From Salminus brasiliensis (taxonomy: Eukaryota; Chordata; Actinopteri; Characiformes; Bryconidae), in NCBI RefSeq assembly GCF_030463535.1, contig NC_132894.1, forward strand, positions 11,423,433 through 11,487,432: a DNA stretch of 64,000 nucleotides. Reading direction: 5' to 3'. The notes under the pieces were generated by a model that was given only the letters and a program-made list of their open reading frames with translations, searched no databases and had not been told where the DNA came from. Of this stretch, positions 1-11,825 are shown one piece after another (the stretch's first letter is position 1; the number at the start of each line of letters is the position of its first letter). The position numbers and the translations under genes were made by a program.

Positions 1-1884
1 AATTGAGTTAATTTAACTTGTGACGACAACTACTACTACACAACAAGGGTTCAACAAGGGCTTTTTTGTGCAATTCCATAAAAGAACCCCTTTACGTTCC
101 ATTTCATTGGATAGTCCGTTAAGCATCAAATTCCATGTCCAAGAAGAATCATCTAAGTTGACATAATTATGTAAAAGTTATTTTGCAAAAGGTGCAACCT
201 GCAGCAGAAATCCAGCTGAAGACCAGCTGTTGCTGGTAGCTGGTTTCGGGTGGTCTAAGCTGATCTTTGATCGTCAAGGTGGTTGAAAAGCTGGTCATCA
301 CAAAAACATACCCTATGATGGCAAGTTAGCTAGTTAAGCAGCTCCTGACCAGCATAGTTGTGTTGCATTTGATTTCGGCCATGCTCGGTCATGCAGCATG
401 GTCACACGGGTCGATCAGCTTGGTGAAGCTGATCAACAAGCTTGGTCATGATGGTTGTTTAGCTTGGTCAGGTTGATCATGCTTGTAGACAATGAGCTAA
501 TCCATCAAACCCCACTTAACCAGCTTAGATGTTTATTCTCTGCAAGGGTTCAAACCTTTTTTTTTGACATTATTTTTTCAGGGCAGTTTTTTTTTTTGTT
601 TTTAACTTTAGTGCAGGAGACCCACTGCACAGTTTTAACTATATATAATATAGGTTCTTTGCAGCACTTTCATTTTAAAAGTGGAAGGTGCTTTTATCAG
701 GAGTGCAAATACAGACCGTTAATCTTTTGTTAGAAAGGATTTGTTTAAAGTGAAAGTTAATGGTATGTTTTAAGCCAGAGATAACAAGGATACTGTCCAT
801 CTGGGACACCTACCCATCACATTGAGAGGACACATCATTTTCTTTTTTTATTTTATTTATTATTTTGTCTTTTTCTCCACCTGAATTGCTCTTCTGATTC
901 TGTGATGAAAGAGGATATGCTGAGGTTATGTCAATACTACAATGAACAAGGAGGACCGAAATAATCCCAAAAGAGCACTGGGACACAGTGCTTGATAGAA
1001 ACTGTCAGAAGGCGGCTTTTCAGGCTTTAACCCCCGTTATCGAATTAAAGCAAAGAATATTCAACAGAGTAAAACAACATTCAGGCCACAGCAACATTTA
1101 GTTCATTCTAGTAGAACAGACAATCTGTCTATATTCACTGACTGACCACTAGCTGTGAGAAGTCATTAGGTAACAAAAATATACAACTAGGTATGAAATA
1201 CAGTGTGCTTCTTGATCTTTTGTTTGACCTTTATAAACACCTGGGGGGATTTCACAAAGTAGGACTTCTTAGTTAGCCTGATAGCTTCAGACCAAAGTGA
1301 ATTACTGTCTAAAAAATGTTGAGCACTCACTTTTGGGATCAGGTTTGCTTACCTTACTTCACCTCATTCTATTGGCTTCTTTTGAGAGTCACGTGTTTCA
1401 CTAAAAACTGATTAAGTTTGTTTCATTAACTAAAGAACAATTAAAACAACAGAAGACACAGAAACAAGTGGACAGACAAAAGTAGTATGAAGGTGAATTT
1501 GGTGAAAAAAGTCTGTAGCAGTCCACAGGCAAAGATCCTTTCCTTCAAATGACCTCTCTCATGAATAGGTTTCTCTTCAGCTTCCTCTGCTTTCATTCAA
1601 GAGGTGACCCAAGGGGGACAGAAAGGAACATCACACTGGCAAGACTTAGCCCTACCTTCTTGTCCGGGCCCCATGAGTATGGCTGTACAGCAGTGTCAAC
1701 ACTGGTCCTGGAGTATCCATGCTCTGAACATTTTAGCATATTTTCCAGCTCCAAACACACAAACCAACTAAAGAAGTGCTTGCTAATTTTTAATAATTGG
1801 TTAGGTACTTTAGAGCATGACCCCCCCCTCCCCCAAATCTGCAGGACAGTGCTACTCCAGAACCAGGACATCTGAGTATGTACT
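1..1884. other. Left flank, no gene recognised
   Basis: I see no exon of a recognisable protein here. The stretch lies downstream of the babam1 stop codon and must include its 3' UTR, but no polyadenylation signal can be picked out with confidence because several T/A-rich tracts (around 840-870) could serve. Positions 200-530 carry a dispersed repeat (listed separately). The short open frames at 455-733 and 1549-1916 lack any family resemblance and overlap each other on both strands. Confidence 0.6.
200..530. repeat. Dispersed MITE-like repeat rich in CCAGCTTGGTCA motifs
   Basis: The segment is built from many short, imperfect copies of GCTGGT/ACCAGC and GCTTGGTCA/TGACCAAGC words on both strands. 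A related copy in the opposite orientation lies at about 47400-47520: the string ACATACCCTATG here (about 306-317) recurs as its reverse complement CATAGGGTATGT there. A non-autonomous DNA transposon family is the likely explanation. The ends were not defined. Confidence 0.5.
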
Positions 1885-4800
1885 CTAAACTGTGGCCTCA
1901 ATCTCTTGTGGATCATCGCCCTCTAGCAGGCTGTAGGAGGCATGACTTTGGAAGGGCCTCTGCAGTGGGTGGCAGAGGAGTTTAGCCATGCAGTTGTAGA
2001 GCTCGATGGCAGGGCTGCACAGCGACACTTCGAAGCGGTAGCACATCCCTTTAGAGTCCAAATTAGAGAACGATGCATAAATATCCTGCACAGAGAACAT
2101 GGAGTCAGAGTATGAAGATAAACACTGTAACTCAGAACTCTGAACCAAAAACTGAACATATTTTACATTTTAGTGCTTATTATGGGTGTAAAAATGCACC
2201 AATGCATTGTAATACACTGGTTAAAAAATTCCTTTAGCTTTGGGCAAACCTTTAGTTTGGGTTTGGATTTTTAAATCCTACAAATGAAAAGTCCCACAAC
2301 TTAAGTAAGGATAATACATGCTGTTAAGTAACACTTGTAAAACACTGCATTTTTAGTGAACGAATTATGTAACTAGTTAATTTTGTTTGGTAGCAACTTT
2401 TTAAATTACTGTTTTAACCTTTATAGTATGTTTAATATTTCATAATCCAGTCTGACTTCAGCCTGACCATTCAGCACTTAGTTCCTTTAAAAAAAACTAC
2501 AGTCAAATCACTGTGTGTGTGTGTATTTGTATAATGTGGAACACATTTTAAACTGATAGCTGATTATCGATTACTTATGTGTAAAAATTGTTTTCTAGTG
2601 TGGTGATTTATTTAACTGGGGAGAAAAATCTTCTTTTCAAGTCAGCCCTGACCAAGACTCAATGAGCAGTGATTAGCTTTTCTAGCGTTTGTGCATTAAA
2701 GCATAAAACAGCATAAAACAGCAGTGGTTTAAGTAGAAGTGGTTTAAATCATTATTTTGTGACATATTAACTAACAAATACTTTTAACTGCTGTTCTGTG
2801 TACTATTTGTTGTTGCTGTGTAACATTTACAACAAGGCTCTGAGCTGAGCTAAGCTGAAATAATCTGAAGTTTTGGTGTACAAAACAAAAAAGAGCTTTA
2901 TTTGAACTGATAAGTGTGGTAACATTACCAATTAGCAGCCAAAACAAGGCTTCCAATTCTAATTTTCCATTCCACCTTAAATAGTGCAGCTGTTATTGTG
3001 TACATTTCAACAGAAGAAGGTAAATGCTGCATCATTTAAGGCTGAACAGAAAGTTTGAGTAAGAGGACAACTTCAGCCTTAACATTACACTCAGAAATCA
3101 GTTCAAATCAAGCTCTTTTTTGTTTTATTCACTTTAATAAGGTTTAGGGTAGTTTTCGAGTTCCTCGAGGCAGCAGCTAAGAATATGTCTGTTAATGACA
3201 CCTAGAGGGCACCAGAAGGCATTCTGCTCCAACAAAAACCAAGGATCACAAGTCCATCAAAAATGCCCAGATCGACCTCAAGTCCAAGTCACTGTTTCAG
3301 ATCGGGACATCCTTACTTTTTGTGTTTGATATGTCTATATTTTACTACTGTGCCTTCTGTAATGTGTGTATTTAAACATATGTATGCAGAATCAGCATTT
3401 AATGAGGCACTGAACAATCTTCTAAAGACTCAATCTAAACTGATCTGAGGTCAGATATTCACAGTGAATATTTAGCAGGTCAAGTGCATAATGCAGAAAT
3501 ATCAGAAATAAAAGTACCCTCCAGCTGTTGTCATCCACGTGCTCATCTGTTCCATTATGAAGGTAAATGACATCGAAGAAGAAATAAGGAGAACGCAACA
3601 TTTTCTGGAGAAAGAGAACAGGAACAGCTAGAAGTAAGCCAAAGAGTTCATGGCAACTTCAAGGCTTAAAAATCTAGTAAAGGCACGAGTCATGTTTACT
3701 CACGCTGACAGCATCTGACGGGTTGAACTGTAGCTGGCCTGCATGGCGACTGTAGATGAGAAGAGTACGAACCACAAAGGGAGGCGGAATCGTCTGAACA
3801 TTGTCCATCAGAGGAAGCTCAATTTTCTGGAGACTAGAAGCAGAAGTTTTCGATCATGTAATAACATTGTTGTTAAAGGACCCAAAACCAGGCTCATAGT
3901 GCATTCTTTATGAAGGTCATATTTCATAAAATAAACTTACATTACATTGAGAAGATCTTCCAGGTCTAGATTCAAATGTTAAGGGATTAATGGTTTATGG
4001 TTAGCTGACAGATCTTCCATCTATTCTCCAGTGGAGCTATAAATACAATAATTCTGAGCATTACAGGCACCAAAAAGGATACTGAAGGATTCACAGACAT
4101 TCGTTTCCAGGTCATACAAACAGCTGCATAACTCCCGTGGGTCAGAGGTGAAGCCTGACAACTGTACAACAGGCGCAAAAACAAGATCACCTATATACCA
4201 GACCAAACGGACAATGTGGGGTTTCTATTATTTTACACATCACCTGTGTTTTACTAAAGCACCTAACCCACACAGTCAGTATCCAATTCTTCTAGGTAGA
4301 TGCAAACCATGTCAGAATACTCACCCATAAGGCATCATCATTGACCACCACCAAGGCAAACTCGTGTCTTTTGTCTATTTTATGCTTCGTTCTCACAAAC
4401 ATCTCAATCATCTTCTGGGAAATGTTGAGGGCATTTGTCTTGGATCTGAAGATGAGTAACACAGTGGTTAGATAAGCATATTTAAACTGGAGCCACAAGA
4501 CTTTGCAAAGAAATGCACTTAAACCAGGCTAAAACATATTACCCATTGAAGGATTCCAGCTTCTGTAGAGACATCTCCTCTGATAAATCCAAACAGATGA
4601 TCTGATTGAGAGATATAATGAACTCAATCACCACACTACCTCTAATCAAAATAATTCACTGAGCTCTTAAGTGCTTTACAGACTACTCGTCAGTCTTGAG
4701 AACTATTAAGATACTTTTTCACATATAGTATAGGCATATGGTATGAAGGTTTGTTGCCACAGGACATCCGTAATATTATTGGGTACATTCTGATATGTTA

Positions 4801-5545
4801 CAGATGGGTGTGTGTCCATACAATTTACCTCACAACTTAAGAATTAGTATGGTACACATTCATAACATAGGTATCCATACCTTTGCTTCTGCACACAGGC
4901 CACATGACTTAAGTCATTTGAAGTCTTCTGATTTTATTTTAGATACTTTAGATAATTACTGACTTAATTAAGTCCACAGAGACTGCAAGTGCTTTATTTA
5001 GTTCCTATACAAGAGGAACGAGTAAAAACAGGGCCTGTCCCACAGGAAATAACCATATTTACCAACATCTCAGTTCATGGGGTTGACATAACGTGGGGTT
5101 ATTTGTATAGTTTTTTTTATACCTAAAAGTAAAAGATCCTGTCCAATTAGTCAGTTTGACTTACCACTTTTTCAGGGCAGTTGACTCTAGGCACTCGTAT
5201 CTGAAGCTCTGCAGGTGGAGGGATCTGGGGTGGCACAGTGGGCGGGGTGGCTTTGGGCCTGTCTTTGGCAGCAGACACCGGAGCGGCTACGCTGGCTGTA
5301 GTTGTGGCCACGGCGGCCGCAGCAGGAGCAGGGACAGTTGTGGTGATGGTGGATGTGGAACTCGGAGCACCGTCAGTACTAGAGGCCTCTCCCTCGCCCT
5401 CTACTCGACTGCCCACCGCAGGCTGGGGTGGTGGAGTGCTGGTTAAACTGCCATTACTGCTGCGTCTGTCCTCTGCTCCCTCAGGGTTTGATCGGGTCCT
5501 AGGTCGCTCCTCTCCATCTGCTGGGCCTGGATCTGAAGTCTCCAT
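1885..5545 (-). CDS. babam1: BRISC and BRCA1-A complex member 1 (MERIT40)
   Basis: Scaffold subunit of the BRCA1-A (nuclear) and BRISC (cytoplasmic) K63-deubiquitinase complexes. Coding exons on the minus strand: 5545-5165, 4601-4543, 4445-4325, 4161-4071, 3965-3941, 3833-3704, 3604-3518 and 2085-1885. All junctions are GT-AG with matching phases and sum to 1095 nt (364 aa plus stop; human about 329). The N-terminus holds the conserved RTRSNPEGAEDR (residues 16-27, with the phosphorylatable Ser19 in an RxRSxP context), then an Ala/Thr/Pro-rich low-complexity stretch (about 60-110) longer than in human. RVPRVNCPEKV starts the von Willebrand A-like fold; IICLDLSEEMS and KMIEMFVRTKHKIDK follow, as in human. 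The C-terminus (SHASYSLLE, ending EIEATV) is the conserved tail. Exon 5 is only 25 nt. The start is the first Met of the conserved N-terminal exon. Head to head with ushbp1. Confidence 0.95.
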
Positions 5546-6402
5546 AGTGCCGAATCACTGGTCACATGCAGATGATGTTAAGAGCTGCTACAAGCAGGTT
5601 ACATTTTTCACAAACACTAGCAAAAATACTGATGTTAGTACTTTAAGTATTTCCAAAAGATAGTTATCTTTATTAAAGTCCTGTCTGTGGAAAAAGGAAA
5701 TCAGATTGTCCTTACTGAGGTTTCACATTCAAAATGAATTGCTGTTTTGGGCTGTGGTGTTGGTTCAGGACCCAGGCTACTTTGCTGTTAGTCACACATT
5801 TCACAATTATGCTTTAGCATTTTTTTTTTGACTCCTAAGTAACAGCAAACGCTGATTCTCATGCTAATAAACACTAGCTGTACTTCAACAGCCAGTTCAA
5901 AAAGGAACTTCTTTAGTACTCAAATTGTTGTTGTTCTATTTTTTTTTTTAAGTTAATATATATCAGTATATAGTCGCAGCCGTGCATAAACTTTGCTTTA
6001 CCATATTTGGCTGTTTTTCATACACATCTGACAGTTTTGTCTTTACATTTCATCAAAAAAAAACAAGAAATGATCCAAAAATTACTTGGAATTAAATTGT
6101 TTTACATAGGGATGCACCGATACATTGGATTTCGGTCTCAATACTAACAAAATTAGCTGGATCAGGTATCAGATCATAAGTCTGTTTCAAAGACCGATCC
6201 GTTCACAGACCCGATTCTCGCACTGCCGGTATTCTAGACTTCATAACCCAGGAGCAGAGTGACCTACAGACATCATAGCAAACAGCAAGACTCCTTCTAT
6301 CTAACCAGCATCCTGTCATCAACTATCAGCGAGTTATACAGCTCGACTTCCATATAAGGAGACCCCAGAAGCTGCAAGTTGTGAGCTCCTCTTTAGTCTC
6401 AC

Positions 6403-6608
6403 ACTTCTGTTCATTGGTCACTAAAATAAATAACTGCTGGACCTCGGCATAGTGTTGTCTGGGCTCTGGACTTTTATTCTGAAATTCAAAGCCTGTGAGC
6501 TCCTCTTTAGTCTCACAGGTTTTGAATTTCAGAATAAAAGTCCAGAGCCCAGACAACACTGTGCCGAGGTCCAGCAGTTATTTATTTTAGTGACCAATGA
6601 ACAGAAGT
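6403..6608. repeat. Near-perfect inverted repeat (hairpin), 88-bp outer arms
   Basis: The left arm 6403-6490 is the reverse complement of the right arm 6521-6608 with one visible mismatch (CATAGTG against CACAGTG). After a one-base mismatch the stem resumes for eight more base pairs (CCTGTGAG/CTCACAGG), leaving a 12-nt loop. A 20-plus-base word from the loop region (GTGAGCTCCTCTTTAGTCTC) also occurs directly at 6381-6400, just outside the left arm. It codes for nothing recognisable; both strands read the same short peptide because of the symmetry. It is a foldback element or MITE, or a recent inverted duplication. Confidence 0.9.
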
Positions 6609-6701
6609 TAAATCATTTATATCTGTGTTCATTTGTTATAGTTTACGTTAGTAAAGTAATAATTTTTTGTCCCAGATGGTGAGGTATCTGTATCATATTA
6701 T

Positions 6702-6731
6702 GTATTATTATTATTATTATTATTATTATTT
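6702..6731. repeat. (ATT)n microsatellite
   Basis: Ten or so uninterrupted ATT/TTA triplets in AT-rich DNA directly after the hairpin. Confidence 0.9.
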
Positions 6732-6794
6732 TAAATGAAAGCAAACATTAATGCACTGTTACTTTATATTTGATTAACATATATTAATGTAGTG

Positions 6795-6900
6795 ATTGAA
6801 GTATTGTCACCAGACCGGGAATCAAAGCCCAGTCTCCCACATGGTGTAGTAGCTCACTGGCAGGTAGTGGTGTTATCTGTTGCGCAACACCAACCACTTA
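6795..6900 (-). repeat. tRNA-derived SINE-like fragment
   Basis: Read on the minus strand, the segment contains GCTTTGATTCCCGGTCTGG, close to a tRNA B box (GGTTCGATTCC), preceded by a stretch resembling the tRNA-like part of a SINE (CCAGTGAGCTACTACACCAT). It lacks the acceptor stem expected of a working tRNA gene. Confidence 0.45.
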
Positions 6901-7750
6901 TTTTTACTTCAGCAGAATATCATCGTTGTCCAATGAAAACCATGCATCTCCACAATGGTGACTTTACAGAAGAGAGGTAAAGGAAGAGGTATAAAATAGT
7001 CTTCACTTTGAATGGAAGTCAATGTAAAATGAGAGTCTATTCCAAGTAATTTAGCAAATTTCTATTGATTTCTTTATCCAGAATTCTTCACACAGTGTAC
7101 AGAGCCGCTATAGGGCTCAAACCATAAAGAACAATATGATGATACATGATTTTCATTGGATAACAGCGATATGTAAATTGGCCAGAGGTGCCCATGCACC
7201 CGTATAAGAAGACTTAAACTTCAGAAAGCTTTAGGGCTCTTCCCTCCTCTATAAATCACCAAAACACAAAAAGACAACACATCCAGCACTGTCTACTGCC
7301 CTAAACATGCTGTGAAGAACCAAACATGTGGTTAAACGACAGATTCTCCACTCCAGGACTGTCACTGACAGGACGGTCACAGGCTGTCAACGAGAAAAGC
7401 AACACACCTCAAGCTGGATGGACATGAACCGGCTAGCTAAGTATTCTGAAACATCGTTTTAGAGCAAATAGGACAACAAGTATGACAATCAATTAAATAA
7501 TAAAGGTACAAAGCTTTAAGAAACCAAATGACCCCGAAATCCTATCTGCTTAATGCAGTTATTTGTACAAAGGCAGTTGTTTACACCGGCTAACTAATTA
7601 GCATCAGTCTGCTAAACTCAATAGCCTGGAGCAACATTACTGTGATACGAGCAGCCAGAAAGGGTTTCCATAACGTACAGCACGAGGTAGAAAGGCCCAA
7701 TTCCGTCCCACAGCGTCAACCCAAGGATATATTCAATTCCACAGTTTACC

Positions 7751-7860
7751 TAAAGCTTTAAATCACAGCTGGCTTCAGAGAAGAGCAGCTACTGTTCCTC
7801 AACACTTCCTCATTCGAGTCTACTTCACTGGAGGCTGGGAGCGCAGGCAGGAGCAGTCGC
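7751..7860 (-). promoter_or_regulatory. babam1: Probable babam1 noncoding first exon and promoter
   Basis: On the minus strand a possible untranslated exon ends at 7750 in AG|GTAAAC. The DNA just upstream (7800-7870) is locally richer in G+C with a few CpGs (GAGCGCAGGCAGGAGCAGTCGC on the plus strand, centred near 7850), unlike its AT-rich surroundings. No TATA box was seen. This is inference from composition and splice motif. Confidence 0.3.
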
Positions 7861-8194
7861 GCCATCTACGGGTCCAGCGATATACAGCCATCATCAACTC
7901 CTAATCTCAATTCCCAAAAACCTGCTGAACACATTAATCTAATGTCAAGGTTAGTGTCAACCAGCCATTCTGCCCCTCCCTGCCACAGTTAACACATTAA
8001 CACAGTTAATGCTTCTCCTCTATATTACGCTGTATTACAACAGACATAGCCTTTCATTTCTGCTCCCTGTTTTAGTCTAGCTAGCTGGCTATATTTTACA
8101 GGAACAAAATTGTCAGATGTTTTGGACTGTACCTTCAAATTTCTACAGCCCCTTAAGTATCAAGATATACCAATAATATTTAGATACATAAAAT

Positions 8195-8600
8195 ATTCCT
8201 CTGATTTAATAAACGGTTTCCTCAATTTAACAATCCGTTCCCTCAGTTTAATAAATCCGTTTATAAACCAGTTCCCTCAGTTTAATAAATCCTTCCCTCA
8301 AAAATAATTTCCTCAATTTGTTAATGAATTTAATATTTATTAAATAATTCCCTCAATTTAACAATTTGTTCTATAACTTAAATAATTTAATAAAATTTTC
8401 TCAAATTATCAATGATTCCCCTCAATATCACAAATAATTCCTGCAATTCAACAACCAATTCCCTCAATTCAATGAATAATTCCCTTAATTTAACCATCTA
8501 TTTTCTAAAATAAATAAACCTACCCATCACTGTAATAAATTATTCTCTTATGTTAACAACATTTTCCTTCAAATGAATAAACCGCTCCCTCTATTCAACA
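8195..8600. repeat. Degenerate tandem repeat, CCCTCAATTTAA-type units
   Basis: A roughly 20-35 base motif of the form TTCCCTCAATTTAACAAT or TTAATAAATCCGTTCCCTCA recurs about a dozen times with drift, on one strand only. It is an old minisatellite in the babam1-ushbp1 intergenic region. The rest of 7870-9690 holds no gene that I can see, apart from a short (AAAT)n run near 8655-8680. Confidence 0.7.
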
Positions 8601-9715
8601 ATCTGGAATAATGGCACAGAGGCAGACCAGATGTTCACTCAGAACTTAAAATAAATAGATAAATAAATAAATAAATAAATACATTGAAATAACAAGAACT
8701 ATACAACAAAGCTCTTTGCAAAAGTTGTTCACCAGACTGCTCTTCTGCTGTTTATTTTGCTGTTCACTTTGATTATGTGGACTTCTTTTAGTAGAAAGAC
8801 TTGATCGGCATAATAATATTACAATATTTATACTGCTTTTATCAGCAGCTGGAACATTTTAAAAGTGGAATTCCACCACGTTTTCTCTGCCTCCATGCTA
8901 GATTTGCAACCCTCTGAAGAATGGAGAAAACAATAAATGATGAATATTGGATAAAAGAACAGTTTACCAGATTTTAAACTCAAATGCTAAACCTTAAATG
9001 ATCATGTCACGTAATATCATTTTATTTCTATTTCTATAAGTGCGTGGGTCAGGGTGGAACGCAAAATGCAAGAACATGGATTAAATTCTTACATCTAACT
9101 TAATGTTTTTATATTAGTTTCACATACATTGTTATACATCAGTGTGGGAACAGAAATTGACCTACATCTGAGCACAGCAAAGATACAGATCAGATACAAC
9201 AGCAAAGTGTTGTTAATACAACATACTGTTTATTTAATTCTTTTTGAGATAACTTCATGTCTGTCTATGTGGACATGTACAAATGCTTGCATAAACAAAT
9301 TGTACAAAATAATATTTTTTTCTTGCTTGCAATAAAACAAACTTACACCATGTTAACAAGTAAATCTGCGTCAATCCTGTCTTGAACAGAGACACTAAAT
9401 CAAGTCCAAAGCAGGACTTCAACAGGAAAAGATCTCACAAGAGCATGGGTGGGGATTACCACCATGGCTTCCATTAGCTAGATACCAGATGTCTTTATCA
9501 CTGTATGAGGGGAGAGTAAATCCTCTGTGGATTTCTTACAATGCTCAGAGCTGAATATCTAGCAGTAACTGGCTAGCAAAAAGGAGGGTTGGGTTTTCAA
9601 AAAAACAAAAAAAACAAAAAAAAACTTTTCCTGGTCTGACAGCAGCAGCGCATGCCAAGAGACAGGCAGAGTGTGGAACTACTCAAGACTATAATCACAT
9701 AGAGCAAGAGGACAG

Positions 9716-9716
9716 C

Positions 9717-9749
<33 letters not shown>
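9716..9749. repeat. (CAG)n trinucleotide repeat in the ushbp1 leader
   Basis: About eleven uninterrupted GCA/CAG triplets lie some 65-95 bases upstream of the proposed ushbp1 start codon at 9813, so they are probably in its 5' UTR. Length is likely to vary between individuals. Confidence 0.85.
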
Positions 9750-9750
<1 letters not shown>

Positions 9751-9812
9751 CCTGTTCATTGGCTTGGGCTGTACCTGTGTTCTTTAGCAAGGAGGAAGAG
9801 TAAAACAGCACA

Positions 9813-11787
9813 ATGACAGAGGTGAGTCTTTTTAGCTTTGCGTGCTGACCTTTGACTGATTGACGTGACTTATTATTCTCACTGTTTTCCACAGGCTATT
9901 TTTAACAGCCTCTTCATTTATATTGAAACTTGTCTGGTCAATGCAAGAATGTTCAAGTACAAGTCAGGCCTAGACGTAGGAGCTTCAAAGTAGGGTTTGG
10001 AGAGGAACCATATTCATAAAGAACTTTCATATCTCATATCAGAGCAGTATGGCGTGACTGCACTGCCTGATTTTGGTATGTGTTTTTTCCACCTGCCATT
10101 TTGCAAGTTTAGTGACAACTTCAAGCACTGGTACAGCAGAAATTATCCCTTTTAGACTGCAGATGCCTGTGTATGGGGCCCACGCCTCAGTTCCTCATTT
10201 TTTCCATAACTAGCTACTTAAAAACTTTTTCAATTATTAAATGTACGGTATTTACAGAATAATATGTCTCAGGGGTAATAACATATTAATAAGCCTGCAT
10301 GTTTGTTGGCTATGGCTAAAGATCAGATATCTTTACCTCTATAGCAATAATTAAACGAAGCAAGGATTAAGGATTTTTGTGAGCTGAATTTGTGGAGAGT
10401 GATTACAGAAGCAGGAAGTGGAGCTGCAGGATGCGCCTGCTTCCTCTGTTTCCTCTGTTCAAAACAACAGGCTGCAATCTGTACAGTGACTGTTTTTCAT
10501 GTACCCTATACGTATTTCTGCTGACGCTCTTGTACTGTACCAGAATCACAGCACAGGAGTTCATCTGAAGGTCCTGATTCATACATGGGGGTGCCAGTTT
10601 TTAGGTGCACTTACAATTGCAATTACTGGCTGTAACCCATCTGCTGTTACACGTTTATCCACCACTGTCAACACCATCCATCACTGGATAGGGCCCATCA
10701 CAAGAACATCAATGACTAGTGGTGGACCATTTTCAGCAGCACCTATATGGTAGCAGTATGTTGGTACAAGAGTAACAGACATTATGACACCGTCCACCTG
10801 TAGTGGTCCCTTTCTGTTGATGAGTTGATGAGGTTTTCCTACAAAGTGCACTTATAAGGGTGCTGTTCAGAAGTGTACCATTGCAAAAAGGTTTAAAATA
10901 AATAAATAATTAGAAGTGTTTATCCGCTTGAAGATACACTACTAGCATAACTGTTACATTAAATACAAAACATAATACAAAAGGTAGTGATTTAACGTGT
11001 GTCAGTGCGTCCAATCAAAAGCCAGGAAGGCCAGTCTGAGCTATAATTATACATGCAGTAGCTGGTTTGGCTAATCAGTGTTTCATTCAAGTTAAATCAG
11101 GTGACCTGCTGATGCAGTTGAACAAATCTGTGCTATGGCTGGGGGACATTAAGGAGAAATCTGAAGCCAAACCTTTGTATTTCACACCACCTTAGAAATC
11201 AAACAGATTTTTCAGAAAAACAAGAAATTATTTTTATTTTTTTATTTTTTTAATGCATTTAAGCTTTTTTGTGTTTATTGCAGTGTTATAGACACTGAAA
11301 ACACTGAATATTCATGATGCAGTCGGGATGTGCAGTTGCAAATGATTTAAATATGTTACATTACATCATTGATTACATTGATGACATCAAATCACATTTG
11401 ACCAATACTGATAAATGGTTTTAAACAGTTTGCTTAGGTGCAAAGACCATTGCACAGTACTGGGTTATACACTGGCATATAGACTCAGCATATATGTTGT
11501 ATGAGATGTATTTGTATTTTCTCCCACAGAAGGCTGACAGTCTGGCATCTGCTGACTCTGAGCTAGCCCAGTGCGAGGAGGAGGTAGGCACGTTGCTCAA
11601 GATTTTAGCTGAGCTCAATGTGAAGATGGGCGCCTTGCAAAAACCACGGTAATCACAAACTCAATGCAGTTAAGACTTATACTAGATATTGCTCATATTA
11701 CATTTATAGAAAACTTAAAGTGACAAAACACTTCCGCAGAAGAACCTCATGTTTCTCACTAGAATATTTCAGTGGATGGTTCTTTAA

Positions 11788-11825
<38 letters not shown>

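Larger units (their letters stand above)
5546..7750 (-). other. babam1 5' UTR intron (inferred)
   Basis: No coding exon is visible here. On the minus strand a plausible noncoding first exon ends at 7750 (AG|GTAAAC donor), and acceptors lie just upstream of the start codon (about 5562-5585). The stretch contains a fragment starting GGATGCACCGATAC near 6110 that resembles the edge of a dispersed repeat, the long hairpin at 6403-6608, an (ATT)n microsatellite and a SINE fragment near 6800. The intron boundary is inference from splice motifs only. Confidence 0.35.

Noticed and set aside
1549-1916. Overlapping open frames on both strands near the babam1 stop
   Set aside because: No recognisable family and no splice context; probably 3' UTR or intergenic.
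6326-6682. Two open frames sharing a near-identical peptide on opposite strands
   Set aside because: They are a symmetry artefact of the inverted repeat at 6403-6608, not a protein.
6795-6900. Possible tRNA gene
   Set aside because: Only the B-box-like segment is convincing and no cloverleaf can be drawn; it is a SINE fragment.
10499-10753. 84-residue open frame in ushbp1 intron 1
   Set aside because: No similarity to ushbp1 or another family, and no supporting splice sites in phase.
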